A stretch of DNA of 64,000 nucleotides from Flavobacterium macacae (GCF_003865365.1 NZ_RQVR01000015.1:1-64000), one strand, 5' to 3'; positions 42,182-51,799 are shown, counted from the stretch's first letter. The notes: generated by a model from the letters alone, not told the origin. Numbers and translations are program-made.

Positions 42182-43534
42182 ATGTTCAAGATGCTTGATA
42201 AAATACTCCATTCAAAACTATTTTGGTTTACTAAAAACAGAGAAATAAAACTTCTGATTATTATTGGTGTTTTATATCGCATTTTTATAATGTGCTTTTA
42301 TCAAGATGGAAATATTTTTCCTGATAGTTGGGGATTTATTTCATTAGGCGATCAAATGCTTGATTTTGATTTAAAATGGTACACTGGCGAAAGAAGTCCT
42401 GGTTATCCATTACTTTATTTTTTTGCATTTGGTTCTTTGACATTAACATTGCTTTTTCAATTCGGCATTGGAGTTATTACATCGGTTTTTTGGTATAAAA
42501 CCTTATTGAATTTGAATTTCAATATTAAGAATAGTTTTTGGATTGTATTATTTTTAGAAAGCTTTATTCATGTTTTTTTATATGAAAGTTCCTTTTTGGT
42601 AGAAACGCTGGCTTTGTTTTTGATCAGTGTTGTTTTTTATATTTTAACTAATGCTTATTTAGAAAAAAGAAGTTTAAAAAAAGAAGTTTTACTGAGCTTT
42701 TTATTGGGGTATCTGGTGTTAGTGAAGCCATTTTTTATATACATTCCTTTCATAATATATGGATTTTCACTTCTAAAAAACTTTAAGTTTTCAAATTTTT
42801 TAAGTCAAAAAATAATCATTCTTGTTTTTCCTTTAATTGCTTATTTGGGTTGGTCGTATGTTAATAAAATCAATACAGGATATTTTGTTTCTACCACTTA
42901 TTATGGACTGAATATTTCACAAAACTGCGTTTATTTTGCAGAAAAAGGGCCCAAAGAATATCAGTGGATTAGTGATTCTTATGTGAAACACCGCGAAATT
43001 TCTATAAAACAAAAAGAAGACGTGGCAATGACCATTTGGAGATCGTATGCAAGTGGTGATTTTGACTATAAGTGTTACAATTTTGCTGATCTTTCTAACG
43101 AATTAGGTAAATATGGAAAAGCAACAATTGCCGAAAACCCCAAAGACTATTTTGAGCAAGTAGTTACAAAGTCCTGGTTTGATTTTTGGAAAATATTCGG
43201 CAAAGAAGTTTTTAAACCATTTCGAGTAGATTTTGTAGACAGCATAATGAATAAAGTATGGTTTGTTCAAAAAATGATTTTACTCAGTTTTAAACTTAGC
43301 TTTTTGATATTGATGCCTTTTTATTTATTTAAATTTTTGAGAGACAGAAAACTCACCAACGAATTGATGATTGTAGTCATTGTTTTTGCAACTTCAGTTC
43401 TTCAAGGCCTTGTGACTTATGGAACTAATTCAAAATACAGTTTTCCCTTTGAATATTTGATGATTATCGTCGTATTGCTTTTTGTCAAGCGATACATTCG
43501 GTTTTCTAAATTTCTAAATAAAATACTAGAGTAA
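42182..43534 (+). CDS. Multi-pass membrane protein, glycosyltransferase family 39-like (GT-C)
   Basis: The 450-residue protein has at least ten hydrophobic helices. The first extracytoplasmic loop is YQDGNIFPDSWGF ... GERSPGYPLLY, which matches the ArnT/PMT-type GT-C layout with acidic residues followed by SPGYP. It would move a sugar from a polyprenyl-phosphate donor on the outer face of the membrane, in line with the donor synthase at 39071. It is 18 bp after the SGNH gene. It is convergent with a minus-strand glycosyltransferase, and no terminator hairpin is seen in the 19-bp gap. Confidence 0.75.
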   Translation: MFKMLDKILHSKLFWFTKNREIKLLIIIGVLYRIFIMCFYQDGNIFPDSWGFISLGDQMLDFDLKWYTGERSPGYPLLYFFAFGSLTLTLLFQFGIGVITSVFWYKTLLNLNFNIKNSFWIVLFLESFIHVFLYESSFLVETLALFLISVVFYILTNAYLEKRSLKKEVLLSFLLGYLVLVKPFFIYIPFIIYGFSLLKNFKFSNFLSQKIIILVFPLIAYLGWSYVNKINTGYFVSTTYYGLNISQNCVYFAEKGPKEYQWISDSYVKHREISIKQKEDVAMTIWRSYASGDFDYKCYNFADLSNELGKYGKATIAENPKDYFEQVVTKSWFDFWKIFGKEVFKPFRVDFVDSIMNKVWFVQKMILLSFKLSFLILMPFYLFKFLRDRKLTNELMIVVIVFATSVLQGLVTYGTNSKYSFPFEYLMIIVVLLFVKRYIRFSKFLNKILE

Positions 43535-43553
43535 AAAATAAATTAAAATAAAA

Positions 43554-44690
43554 TCATTTTTTCCAATTATTTAGATATTCTTCTGCAATTTTGATATAAT
43601 GATGTTCTTTTTCAACAAAATTTCGGGCATTTTTTCCTATATTTTCAATCTCTTCAGGATTTTCAATTAACTCAGATAGTTTAGCAATGATGTCAGCAAC
43701 ATCAGGCAAAGCGTTGATTGCAACACGATTTGATAAATTATAATAATCATAAAATTCTGTTTCAGCTCCGGTGAAAACAACTTTTCCTTTAGCCATCGCT
43801 TCTAAGGCAGAATAACCTTGGTCAAAACTATAAATTTGATCTAAGATAATTGTGGCTCGATCCTGTAGCAAAATGTATTGATGGTATGGAAGGCTGTCAG
43901 AAGATATAATCTCAATTTTATTTTTATATTTTGTTGCTATAACAGCAAGTGCTTCTTCAAACAGATCACTTCCTTTTTTTACAAAAGAATATTTGTTTTT
44001 ACCGTGAAAAATTACAATTTTTGAATTCTTCTGAAAATAAACAGGAGTAATCTTGTCAGTGTTTACAGGGTTTGGAATCATCTTGAAATGAAATCCTTCT
44101 TTTTCTAAAGGGATTTTATAGTCTAAATCTGAGGCAAAAACAGCATCGCATTCCTTTAGAAGGAAATTAAAAAGTTTTCGGTAAGGAGCGGTATTGTATT
44201 TAAGCGTATAATTATAATAATTTCTTAAATCAGGATTTTTTAAAAACGGTGTCATTACTGAGTAACGCAATTTGTTTTTTAAATGAAAATCAACAATTGG
44301 AGTTTCGTCTCCGCAAACAAGAAGGAACTTTTTAGTGTTCTGCTCAAATAATTTTGTATAAAGTTTTATCTGAAAATTGGGTTGTGTTTCAATCGCATCA
44401 GAATTGATTAATTGTATAACATCGTAGTTCTTAAGTTGAGGCAAAATCTTTTTAAATCGATACCCTCTTTCCCAAGATTCTAAATCAAGAGTGATTATTT
44501 TTTTAGTTATTTTATTTAAAAGTCGAAAAGCATAAAACTTTGAAAATTTTGACGAAATTGAAAAATCTACCGGAAATTTTTTAAAGTCATCGCCTGTTCC
44601 AATGATATGAACTTCGTGCCCCAAAGCGACAAGACCTTCTTTAAGAGAATTGTGCAGTCTGCTGAACTCTCCCACCAATAGAATCCTCAT
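43554..44690 (-). CDS. Glycosyltransferase family 1/4-type (GT-B)
   Basis: The 378-residue cytoplasmic protein has the first Rossmann fold at residues 1-170 (RILLVGEFSRLH, GHEVHIIGTGDDF) and the second from 210 on (KIVIFHGKNKYSFVKKGSD). The second includes the E-x7-like DQGYSALEAMAKGKVVF motif near 290. It is likely to use a nucleotide-sugar. It is oriented against the flippase-GT-C genes and divergent from the next GT (44-bp gap), so it is its own unit. Confidence 0.85.
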   Translation of the reverse strand: MRILLVGEFSRLHNSLKEGLVALGHEVHIIGTGDDFKKFPVDFSISSKFSKFYAFRLLNKITKKIITLDLESWERGYRFKKILPQLKNYDVIQLINSDAIETQPNFQIKLYTKLFEQNTKKFLLVCGDETPIVDFHLKNKLRYSVMTPFLKNPDLRNYYNYTLKYNTAPYRKLFNFLLKECDAVFASDLDYKIPLEKEGFHFKMIPNPVNTDKITPVYFQKNSKIVIFHGKNKYSFVKKGSDLFEEALAVIATKYKNKIEIISSDSLPYHQYILLQDRATIILDQIYSFDQGYSALEAMAKGKVVFTGAETEFYDYYNLSNRVAINALPDVADIIAKLSELIENPEEIENIGKNARNFVEKEHHYIKIAEEYLNNWKK

Positions 44691-44734
44691 AAATGTTTAT
44701 ATTTGTTTCAAAAATAATTAAAATATAGTAAGAA

Positions 44735-45823
44735 ATGCATCAAAAAAAAATATGTTTGATAGGTAACAATCTTTCAAATGGAGGTGCTGATAAAATTCAC
44801 GCGATATTGTCAAATTATTTTTTTAGCCAAGGAATTGAGGTACATAATGTCATTTTAATTGATTGCGTGACTTATCAGTTTTCAGGTGACTTATTAAATC
44901 TCGGAACGATAAAAAATGGTGGTTTGATTCTAAGCAATTTTAATAAATTTTTGAAATTGCGACGTTTTTTAAAAGCAAATAAATTTGATTACATCATCGA
45001 TTTCAGAATGAGAAACAATCAATTAAAAGAATTTATACTTTCAAAGTTTCTCTTTAATTCCCCATTCATACCTACCATACATAGTTACAAAACCGAATGG
45101 TATTTTCCGAAAAATCTTTTTTTAGCCTCTAAAATCTTTACAAAAGCCTACGGAATTGTATCCGTTTCAAAAGAAATTGAACTTAAAATAAGTCAAACAT
45201 ACAAGTACAGAAACGTAAAAACGATATACAATCCTTTAGAAATAGAAAAAATTGAACAATTATCGTTAGAAAAAAATGAATTAGATTTCCAATATATTAT
45301 TGCTGTCGGAAGAATGGTTTTTGATAACAATAAGCAATTTGATAAATTGATTCAAGCGTATTCTAAATCAAAATTGCCGTCTAAAAATATCAAATTACTA
45401 TTACTTGGCAACGGACCTCAAAGAGAATCATTAGAACAATTGGCTTTGGCCAAAAAACAGCAAGACAATGTGGTTTTTTTAGGTTTTCAAAATAATCCAT
45501 TCAAATATTATAAAAATGCTAAATTCTCAGTTTTAACCAGCAAGAATGAAGGTCTTCCTAACACGATTACAGAAGCATTAGCTTGTGGGATTCCGGTGAT
45601 TTCTTTTGATTGTAAATCAGGACCGAGCGAATTAATTAAAAATAGAAAAAACGGGATATTAGTTGAAAACCAAAATTTTGACAAGCTTATTTTGGCGTTT
45701 AACGAGATGATTGAAAATAATGAATTGTATGATTTTTGTAAAAGCAACGCAAAAGAAAGTGTCAATCGTTTTTCTGTAGATAAAATAGGAAAGCAATGGT
45801 TGGATTATTTGAACATCAACTAA
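44735..45823 (+). CDS. Glycosyltransferase family 4 (GT-B)
   Basis: The 362-residue protein has an N-terminal donor/acceptor fold starting KICLIGNNLSNGGADKI, then IIAVGRM near 188 and the nucleotide-sugar motif SKNEGLPNTITEALACGIPVI near 272 with the E-x7-E pair. This is a retaining GT4 enzyme as found in O-antigen and capsule loci. Its stop overlaps the convergent GT2 gene by 4 bp. Confidence 0.9.
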   Translation: MHQKKICLIGNNLSNGGADKIHAILSNYFFSQGIEVHNVILIDCVTYQFSGDLLNLGTIKNGGLILSNFNKFLKLRRFLKANKFDYIIDFRMRNNQLKEFILSKFLFNSPFIPTIHSYKTEWYFPKNLFLASKIFTKAYGIVSVSKEIELKISQTYKYRNVKTIYNPLEIEKIEQLSLEKNELDFQYIIAVGRMVFDNNKQFDKLIQAYSKSKLPSKNIKLLLLGNGPQRESLEQLALAKKQQDNVVFLGFQNNPFKYYKNAKFSVLTSKNEGLPNTITEALACGIPVISFDCKSGPSELIKNRKNGILVENQNFDKLILAFNEMIENNELYDFCKSNAKESVNRFSVDKIGKQWLDYLNIN

Positions 45824-46764
45824 TGATAAACTGAAAAAAGAATATTTTTTCGTTCTAAATATTTTTTAATTGAAAACAACTTTTGAAGAATTGAAACAGG
45901 AAGCGAGATAAGAATTTTTGTTTTAAACGGAATGTTTTTTCGGTCAATATTCTCAATATAATAATTGAAAGTAGTCAAGTCACCGGCCAATTTGTGCTTG
46001 ATTGCAAATTCCAGACGATACAAATCTAAGTATTTTTTTAAAGATAAGTTTGTTTTTTCTTCCTCTTTAAATTCATCAAATTTCGCAAATTTTCGCTTTA
46101 AAGTATTGGAAAGCGAAATTCTGTTTTCAGCATCAAGAACGTGCCTCGAAGAAATTTCTGTATCCAACGCCACTTTATATTTTAAGGCGATTCTTAGCCA
46201 CAAATGAGTGTCTTCACCGGCTCCTAAAGTTATTTTTGTATCGAAACAACCAACTTTGTTAAAAACGATTTTAGGTATTGCTACAGCAGAAGTCCAAGCG
46301 ATTCTATCGATATAACTCGACTTGAAAAAATCTTTTACAATTCCTTTCCAAGGAAATTCAGGAATAGCAACAAAAAAAGGTTTTACGATTTTATTGGTAT
46401 TATAAAAACGTTCATAATTGGTGCAATAAAGACCACATTCAGGAAATTGATTGTAAAGTTGAAATAAGTTTTCCAAATGATTCGGATACCAGTAATCATC
46501 CGCATCTAAAAAAGCAATAATTTCTCCATTTGCCTTTTTAATCCCAAAATTTCGTGTTGCAGAAACACCTTCATTTTCTTTCGAAAAATAGCGAATCCGA
46601 TTATCATTAAAATTTAAAACTTTTTCTTCACTTTTATCTGTAGAGCCATCATTAATAATCAAAATTTCAAAGTCAGAAAAAGTCTGATTCAAAGCGCTTT
46701 TTAAAGTCGTTTCGATGAAATTTTCTTTATTGAATAATGGAATGATTACCGAAAATAAAGGCAT
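45820..46764 (-). CDS. Glycosyltransferase family 2
   Basis: The 314-residue GT-A enzyme has SVIIPLFNKENFIETTL at the N terminus, INDGSTDKS near 37 and FLDADDYWYP near 86 (DxD metal site), with a hydrophobic basic C terminus. It probably transfers a sugar in surface glycan assembly. It is the last gene of an ftsE-GT2-GT2 unit, with a 1-bp gap to the upstream GT2 (TAATATG). It overlaps the convergent GT4 gene by 4 bp. Confidence 0.9.
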   Translation of the reverse strand: MPLFSVIIPLFNKENFIETTLKSALNQTFSDFEILIINDGSTDKSEEKVLNFNDNRIRYFSKENEGVSATRNFGIKKANGEIIAFLDADDYWYPNHLENLFQLYNQFPECGLYCTNYERFYNTNKIVKPFFVAIPEFPWKGIVKDFFKSSYIDRIAWTSAVAIPKIVFNKVGCFDTKITLGAGEDTHLWLRIALKYKVALDTEISSRHVLDAENRISLSNTLKRKFAKFDEFKEEEKTNLSLKKYLDLYRLEFAIKHKLAGDLTTFNYYIENIDRKNIPFKTKILISLPVSILQKLFSIKKYLERKNILFSVYH

Positions 46765-46765
46765 A

Positions 46766-47653
46766 TTATTTTGTTTTTAAAGCCATAAAATAACCCAATC
46801 GATACAAATCAAAAACAAACATCGAAGGATTTTTTCCAAGTAAATTCTTTAAAAATGATTTTTTAAAAGTTTTGTAAAAAAACAGATACAAACCTTCTAA
46901 ATTGTATTTTTTAAACTTTTTAAATTTCTCAGAAAGTCGTACATATTCAGAAGAAAGCAACTTGTTTTCAATCAAATAATCCAAACCTTGCAATGATTCT
47001 TCTGATTTTTTTAAAAAAACCAAACTGCTTTCCAAGCCATTGTGAATTATCGGGTTTTCAATGTGAATCACCTCGATTTGAGCCTGTTTTAAATCAAACG
47101 AAAACAAGGTGTCTTCGTGTCTTAAATTCGGAATATTTTCATTGAATTTTACTTTCTCAAAAACTGATTTAGATATCAAGAAATTCAAAGTCAAAAATGA
47201 CAAATAATTGTTTTCATTGCGTTTTTCAACCGAAAGTGCTTCACGAGAATTCCCATAAACCCAGCGTAAAACCTGATTTTTTTCAGGTTTTTCTTCTTGA
47301 TAACGAATCCCGCCATAAACTGCTTTTTCTTCTGAATTGATATGAGAAAGATACGTTGAAATAAAATTTTCTGAAACTGGAATCACATCAGCATCTAAAA
47401 AAAGCAGATTTTCATATTTTGCTTTCTTTGCCAATAAATTCCTAATAGCGCTTCGTCCAATATTTTTTTCTAAAATAGAGTAGGAGCAATTATTTAAAAA
47501 GTTGGTTTGCTGGTTTTCAGAATGAAATTTTTCAGAACCGTCATCCAGACAAATAATTTCAAAAGAAACAGTGGACTTTTCAAGCTGTTCGAATAAAATC
47601 GAAACCAGCGGAAAAACATTGTAATTATATGTCGGAATTAAAACCGAAATCAT
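46766..47653 (-). CDS. Glycosyltransferase family 2
   Basis: The 295-residue GT-A enzyme has SVLIPTYNYNVFPLV at residues 3-17, CLDDGSEKF near 35 and LFLDADVIPV near 88 with the DxD site. Its start codon overlaps the ftsE stop (TAATG), so it is translationally coupled to ftsE. It shares the polysaccharide locus with the other GTs. No acceptor is assigned. Confidence 0.9.
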   Translation of the reverse strand: MISVLIPTYNYNVFPLVSILFEQLEKSTVSFEIICLDDGSEKFHSENQQTNFLNNCSYSILEKNIGRSAIRNLLAKKAKYENLLFLDADVIPVSENFISTYLSHINSEEKAVYGGIRYQEEKPEKNQVLRWVYGNSREALSVEKRNENNYLSFLTLNFLISKSVFEKVKFNENIPNLRHEDTLFSFDLKQAQIEVIHIENPIIHNGLESSLVFLKKSEESLQGLDYLIENKLLSSEYVRLSEKFKKFKKYNLEGLYLFFYKTFKKSFLKNLLGKNPSMFVFDLYRLGYFMALKTK

Positions 47654-48336
47654 TAGACCGTTCTCTGAACCACTTCAAAAACAGAACCGCTGTCGCATTT
47701 CAACGTTTTTGCAGGATATTTCATCAAAAGGGCATAATCGTGCGTCGCCATAATAATCGTTTTTCCGTTCGCGTTAATTTTGCGCAAAACTTCCATAACT
47801 TCAACGCTCGTTTGCGGATCAAGATTTCCCGTCGGTTCGTCGGCAAGAATAATTTCAGGGTCGTTTAAAAGTGCCCTTGCAATCGCAATACGCTGTTGTT
47901 CACCCCCTGAAAGTTGGTGTGGCATTTTATATGCAAAATGTTTCATACCCACTTTTTCAAGTACTTCCTCAATTTTTGCCTGCATTTCATTTTTGTCCGT
48001 CCAGCCTGTCGCTCTCAAAACAAAAACCATATTTTCGTTGATATTTCGATCCGGAAGCAACTTAAAATCCTGAAAAACAATCCCGATTTTTCTTCTCAAA
48101 TACGGAATATTTTTCTCTTTTAACGCCGCCAAATCATAATCCACAATGCTTCCTTGACCTTCAGTTAAAGGCAAATCAGCATACAAAGTTTTCATCAAAC
48201 TACTCTTTCCAGAACCCGTCTTTCCAATAATATAAATAAATTCTCCGTGATTTATCTCAATATTCACATTCATTAAAACAGGATTTTTATCTTGGTAAAT
48301 ATTTACATTTCTCAAAAAAAGCACAGGTTGCGACAT
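47653..48336 (-). CDS. ftsE: Cell division ABC ATPase FtsE
   Basis: The 227-residue ABC ATPase works with the membrane protein FtsX to activate cell-wall hydrolases at the division site. Walker A is GKTGSGKSSL (near 39), the Q-loop is FQDFKLLP, the signature is LSGGEQQR (near 142) and Walker B is IILADEPTGNLD. The sequence is FtsE-type, not LolD-type, as judged by VFQDFKLLPDRNINENM. ftsX is not adjacent; the next two genes are glycosyltransferases coupled to it. The start is ATG 48336, 85 bp from structured element D. Confidence 0.93.
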   Translation of the reverse strand: MSQPVLFLRNVNIYQDKNPVLMNVNIEINHGEFIYIIGKTGSGKSSLMKTLYADLPLTEGQGSIVDYDLAALKEKNIPYLRRKIGIVFQDFKLLPDRNINENMVFVLRATGWTDKNEMQAKIEEVLEKVGMKHFAYKMPHQLSGGEQQRIAIARALLNDPEIILADEPTGNLDPQTSVEVMEVLRKINANGKTIIMATHDYALLMKYPAKTLKCDSGSVFEVVQRTV

Positions 48337-48420
48337 AGTAATTTCGTTTATGTTGTAAAAGTAATAAGTTAAGCTACGGTTTCAAAATTTAATTGCAATT
48401 GATTGTTTTAAAATTTTTAG

Positions 48421-48527
48421 AAGCGAAACATCAGGTATTTTCAGCAAACGCAATTCCCGCTTTCTGCAGTAGTTTTTCTCCGAAAACGGAAGAAAAAGCT
48501 ACTGCCGCCAATCGGGGCTATTAGAGA
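48421..48527 (+). repeat. Structured intergenic element, copy D (type II)
   Basis: CCCG (48456-48459) pairs with CGGG (48513-48516). A long imperfect hairpin is built from GCAGTAG (48466-48472) with CTACTGC (48499-48505), TTTTTCT (48473-48479) with AGAAAAA (48491-48497), and CCG (48480-48482) with CGG (48487-48489), with two single-base bulges. It begins AAGCGAAACATCAGG and ends GGGGCTA. It sits between divergent ftsE and TPR genes. Confidence 0.82.
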
Positions 48528-48645
48528 AACCATTTGAATTTTTTGGAAACGCCGGGACCAATATTACTTACAATGGTTGTCGTTGACCTAAAAATCGGCT
48601 CAATCAAATTTAATTTATTTCCATTTATTTTACGTTTTTTTTAAA

Positions 48646-48682
48646 CCTAATTCCCTAAACCCCAAACCTCAAACCCTTTGCC
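48646..48682 (-). other. C-rich tract / possible G-quadruplex on the minus strand
   Basis: Six runs of two to four C separated by short A/T spacers occur in an otherwise AT-rich gap. The minus strand reads GG, GGG, GG, GGGG, GGG, GG with loops of 3 to 5, enough for a two-tetrad quadruplex. It is about 70-100 bp upstream of the -7 box at 48750. Confidence 0.4.
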
Positions 48683-48749
48683 TAAAAATGTTAAAAAGAA
48701 TGTTTACAATAAACCCAAACCCGCTACCGTTATAAACTTAAGAATTTGA

Positions 48750-48757
48750 TATATTTG
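48750..48757 (+). promoter_or_regulatory. -7 box before the large TPR gene
   Basis: TATATTTG is a perfect TAnnTTTG, 24 bp before the ATG at 48782. An in-frame TTG at 48746 lies upstream of it and so is unlikely to be translated. Confidence 0.6.
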
Positions 48758-48781
48758 AATTTTAAACAAAACCATCTAAAA

Positions 48782-51700
48782 ATGCACAAAGTTTCAAGGT
48801 TATTTCTGCTTTTTTCTTTTGCCACAACCGCTCCGGTTTTTGCACAGCAATCAGCAATTTACACAAACGATTTAAGAGAATATAACAAGGCGGTTTCACT
48901 TTACAAAGAGAAACAATACCAAGCCGCACAAATTATTTTCGAGAAAGTGAAAGCCGAAAACGAAAATAAAAACTCAGATGTTGAAGCTGATTGTGCTTAT
49001 TACATTGCCAATTGCGCCATTCGTTTAAACCAAGCCAATGCCGACCAATTGATGGAAGGTTTTGTAGAAGATTATCCAACAAGCACCAAGCAAAACCAAG
49101 CTTACATTGAAGTAGCGCATTATTATTTCGAACAAGGAAAATATCCGCAATCAATGAAATGGTTTGACAAAGTCGATGAAAGCACTTTAAGTCAAGACGA
49201 TCGCGATAAATACAATTTTCAAAAAGGATATACTTTTTTTACTTCTGGAAATAAAAAAGAAGCGTCCAATTATTTCAACCAAGTGGTGAATTCTAAAGAA
49301 TATGGTTCTCAAGCCAAATATTACTTAGGATTTATGGCGTATGAATCAGACGATTATACCAAAGCAACCAAGTTATTTGATGAAGTTTCGGGCGAAGAAA
49401 AATACCAAGACAAGATGTCTTATTTTCAGGCAGATATGAATTTTAAGCTGGGGAAATTTGACAAAGCCATCGAACTTGGAAAAGCGGCAATGGCCAAATC
49501 AAACGCGCTAGAAAAATCAGAATTGAATAAAATCATCGGAGAAAGCTATTTCAACTTAAAACAGTATGACAAAGCGATTCCGTATTTGAGTGAATACAAA
49601 GGGAAAAAAGGAAAGTGGAGCAACACTGACTTTTACCAATTGGGTTACGCTTATTACAAGCAAGGCGATTTTGAAAATGCCATTGCGCAATTCAACAAGA
49701 TCATCGATGGAAAAGATTCGGTAGCGCAAAATGCGTACTACCATTTAGGGGAAAGCTACTTAAAGACTGATAAAAAACAGCAAGCCCTGAATGCGTTCAA
49801 AAATGCTTCTGAAATGGAATTTGATGCCAAAATCCAAGAAGATGCATATTTGAACTACGCCAAATTGAGCTATGAAATCGGAAATTCCTACCAAAGTATT
49901 CCAGGGGTTTTAAGCGGTTTTATTGAAAAATATCCAAATAATCCGAGCCGAGCCGAAATTGAAACGCTTTTGATCAATTCGTATATTACCTCAAAAAACT
50001 ACAAAGAAGCCTTGGTTTTATTAGAGAAAAATAAAACTTCAAACAGGGAAGCGTATCAAAAAGTGACTTTTTACAGAGGTTTAGAATTATACACTGATGG
50101 AAGCTACCAAGAAGCACTTTCGATGTTTAAAAAATCGTTAGGAGAAAGAAGCAATGCGAAATTTACGGCTCGCGCCACTTTCTGGAAAGCAGAAACAGAG
50201 TATGTTTTGGGTAATTTCCAAGAAGCACTTTTAACCTATAAACAATTTACCGGAAGTGCCGAAGCTAAAAACACGCCTGAAAATAAAAACGTAAACTATA
50301 ATATCGGCTACACGTATTTCAAGCTGAAAGAATACGACCAAGCAGCGACAAATTTTCAAAGCTACATTGCAGGTGCAAAGGATGACAAGGTTCGTTTGAA
50401 TGACGCTTACCTTCGTTTAGGTGACAGTCAATATGTTACTGCAAAATATTGGCCTGCAATGGAAGCTTACAACAAAGCGATTGATATGAAAGGCATCGAT
50501 GCTGATTATGCGGCCTATCAAAAAGCAATGAGTTATGGTTTTGTTTCCAGAAATGAAAAAAAGATTGAAGATTTCAACACTTTTATCGCAAATTTTCCAA
50601 AATCGCAATTGCGTGATGATGCTCTGTATGAATTAGGAAATACCTATGTAGCTGAAAATAAGATTGATCTTGCCATTAAAACCTATGATAAATTAATTGC
50701 AGAATACAAAGGAAGCTCGTATGCCTCAAAAGCAATTTTGCGTCAAGGTTTGGTGTATTACAATGCAGAAAAAGGGGATTTGGCGTTGACAAAATTGAAA
50801 AAAGTTGTGGCAGAATTTCCAAATACACCAGAAGCTCTGGAAGCCGTTTCAACGGCAAGATTAATTTATCTTGACAAAGGAAAAGTAGATGAATATGCTA
50901 CTTGGGTTAGAACTCTAGATTTTGTAGAAGTTTCGGATGCTGAATTGGATAATGATGCTTTTGAAGTAGCAGAAAAACAATATCTTCAAAATAACTTGAA
51001 ACCAGCTATTTCGGCATTGACTAGTTATGTGGCGAAATTTCCGAATGGTGTGAATTCATTAAAAGCCAATTTCTATCTGGCACAATCTTATTTTGCTGAC
51101 GGATTGGAAAACAATGCGATTCCTAATTATGAATTCGTAATTGCAAAACCAAGAAACGAATTTACAGAACAGTCTTTGGCGCGTCTTTCTCAAATCCATT
51201 TGAAAAAAGCAGATTATGCAAAAGCGGTTCCGGTATTGAAAAGATTGGAAGCAGAAGCAGATTATCCTCAGAATATTACGTTTGCACAATCAAATTTGAT
51301 GAAAGCTTTTTATGAGCAAAAAGATTATGATGACTCGGTGCTTTACGCCGAAAGAGTTTTGGCAAATGCAAAAACAGATGATAAAGTAAAAAGTGATGCG
51401 CAAGTGATCATAGCGCGTTCTGCCATAAAAATCAATAATGAAGCTAAAGCAAAAACGGCTTACGCAAAATTATTGACGATTGCCAAAGGAGAATTGGCAG
51501 CAGAAGCGCTGTACTATGATGCTTATTTCAAAAACAAGGACGGAAAGTTTGAAACTTCAAATACGGCCGTTCAAAAACTGGCAAAAGATTATTCTGGATA
51601 TAAATATTTTGGAGCGAAAGGATTGGTGGTAATGGCTAAGAATTTCTATGGATTAAAAGACAGTTTCCAAGCGAATTACATTTTGGAAAGCGTCTTGAAA

Positions 51701-51799
51701 AACTTCAAGGACTATCCAGATGTTATTGAAGAAGCACAAAAAGAATTGGATATTATTAAAGGTGAAGAGGCAAAACGCAACTCATCGATTCAAAACTAA
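48782..51799 (+). CDS. Large exported tetratricopeptide repeat protein
   Basis: The 1005-residue protein has a signal peptide (1-22, LFLLFSFATTAPVFAQ) and then TPR/tol-pal-like repeats across the entire length (examples: YYIANCAIRLNQAN, YLGFMAYESDDY, YYHLGESYLKTDKK, LYELGNTYVAEN, FYLAQSYFADG). There is no Cys at the signal cleavage site. It is periplasmic or outer-membrane-associated. The gene is followed after 33 bp by an outer-membrane barrel protein, an arrangement that suggests a scaffold for that barrel. The upstream TTG (48746) would add 12 residues but precedes the -7 box. Confidence 0.85.
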   Translation: MHKVSRLFLLFSFATTAPVFAQQSAIYTNDLREYNKAVSLYKEKQYQAAQIIFEKVKAENENKNSDVEADCAYYIANCAIRLNQANADQLMEGFVEDYPTSTKQNQAYIEVAHYYFEQGKYPQSMKWFDKVDESTLSQDDRDKYNFQKGYTFFTSGNKKEASNYFNQVVNSKEYGSQAKYYLGFMAYESDDYTKATKLFDEVSGEEKYQDKMSYFQADMNFKLGKFDKAIELGKAAMAKSNALEKSELNKIIGESYFNLKQYDKAIPYLSEYKGKKGKWSNTDFYQLGYAYYKQGDFENAIAQFNKIIDGKDSVAQNAYYHLGESYLKTDKKQQALNAFKNASEMEFDAKIQEDAYLNYAKLSYEIGNSYQSIPGVLSGFIEKYPNNPSRAEIETLLINSYITSKNYKEALVLLEKNKTSNREAYQKVTFYRGLELYTDGSYQEALSMFKKSLGERSNAKFTARATFWKAETEYVLGNFQEALLTYKQFTGSAEAKNTPENKNVNYNIGYTYFKLKEYDQAATNFQSYIAGAKDDKVRLNDAYLRLGDSQYVTAKYWPAMEAYNKAIDMKGIDADYAAYQKAMSYGFVSRNEKKIEDFNTFIANFPKSQLRDDALYELGNTYVAENKIDLAIKTYDKLIAEYKGSSYASKAILRQGLVYYNAEKGDLALTKLKKVVAEFPNTPEALEAVSTARLIYLDKGKVDEYATWVRTLDFVEVSDAELDNDAFEVAEKQYLQNNLKPAISALTSYVAKFPNGVNSLKANFYLAQSYFADGLENNAIPNYEFVIAKPRNEFTEQSLARLSQIHLKKADYAKAVPVLKRLEAEADYPQNITFAQSNLMKAFYEQKDYDDSVLYAERVLANAKTDDKVKSDAQVIIARSAIKINNEAKAKTAYAKLLTIAKGELAAEALYYDAYFKNKDGKFETSNTAVQKLAKDYSGYKYFGAKGLVVMAKNFYGLKDSFQANYILESVLKNFKDYPDVIEEAQKELDIIKGEEAKRNSSIQN

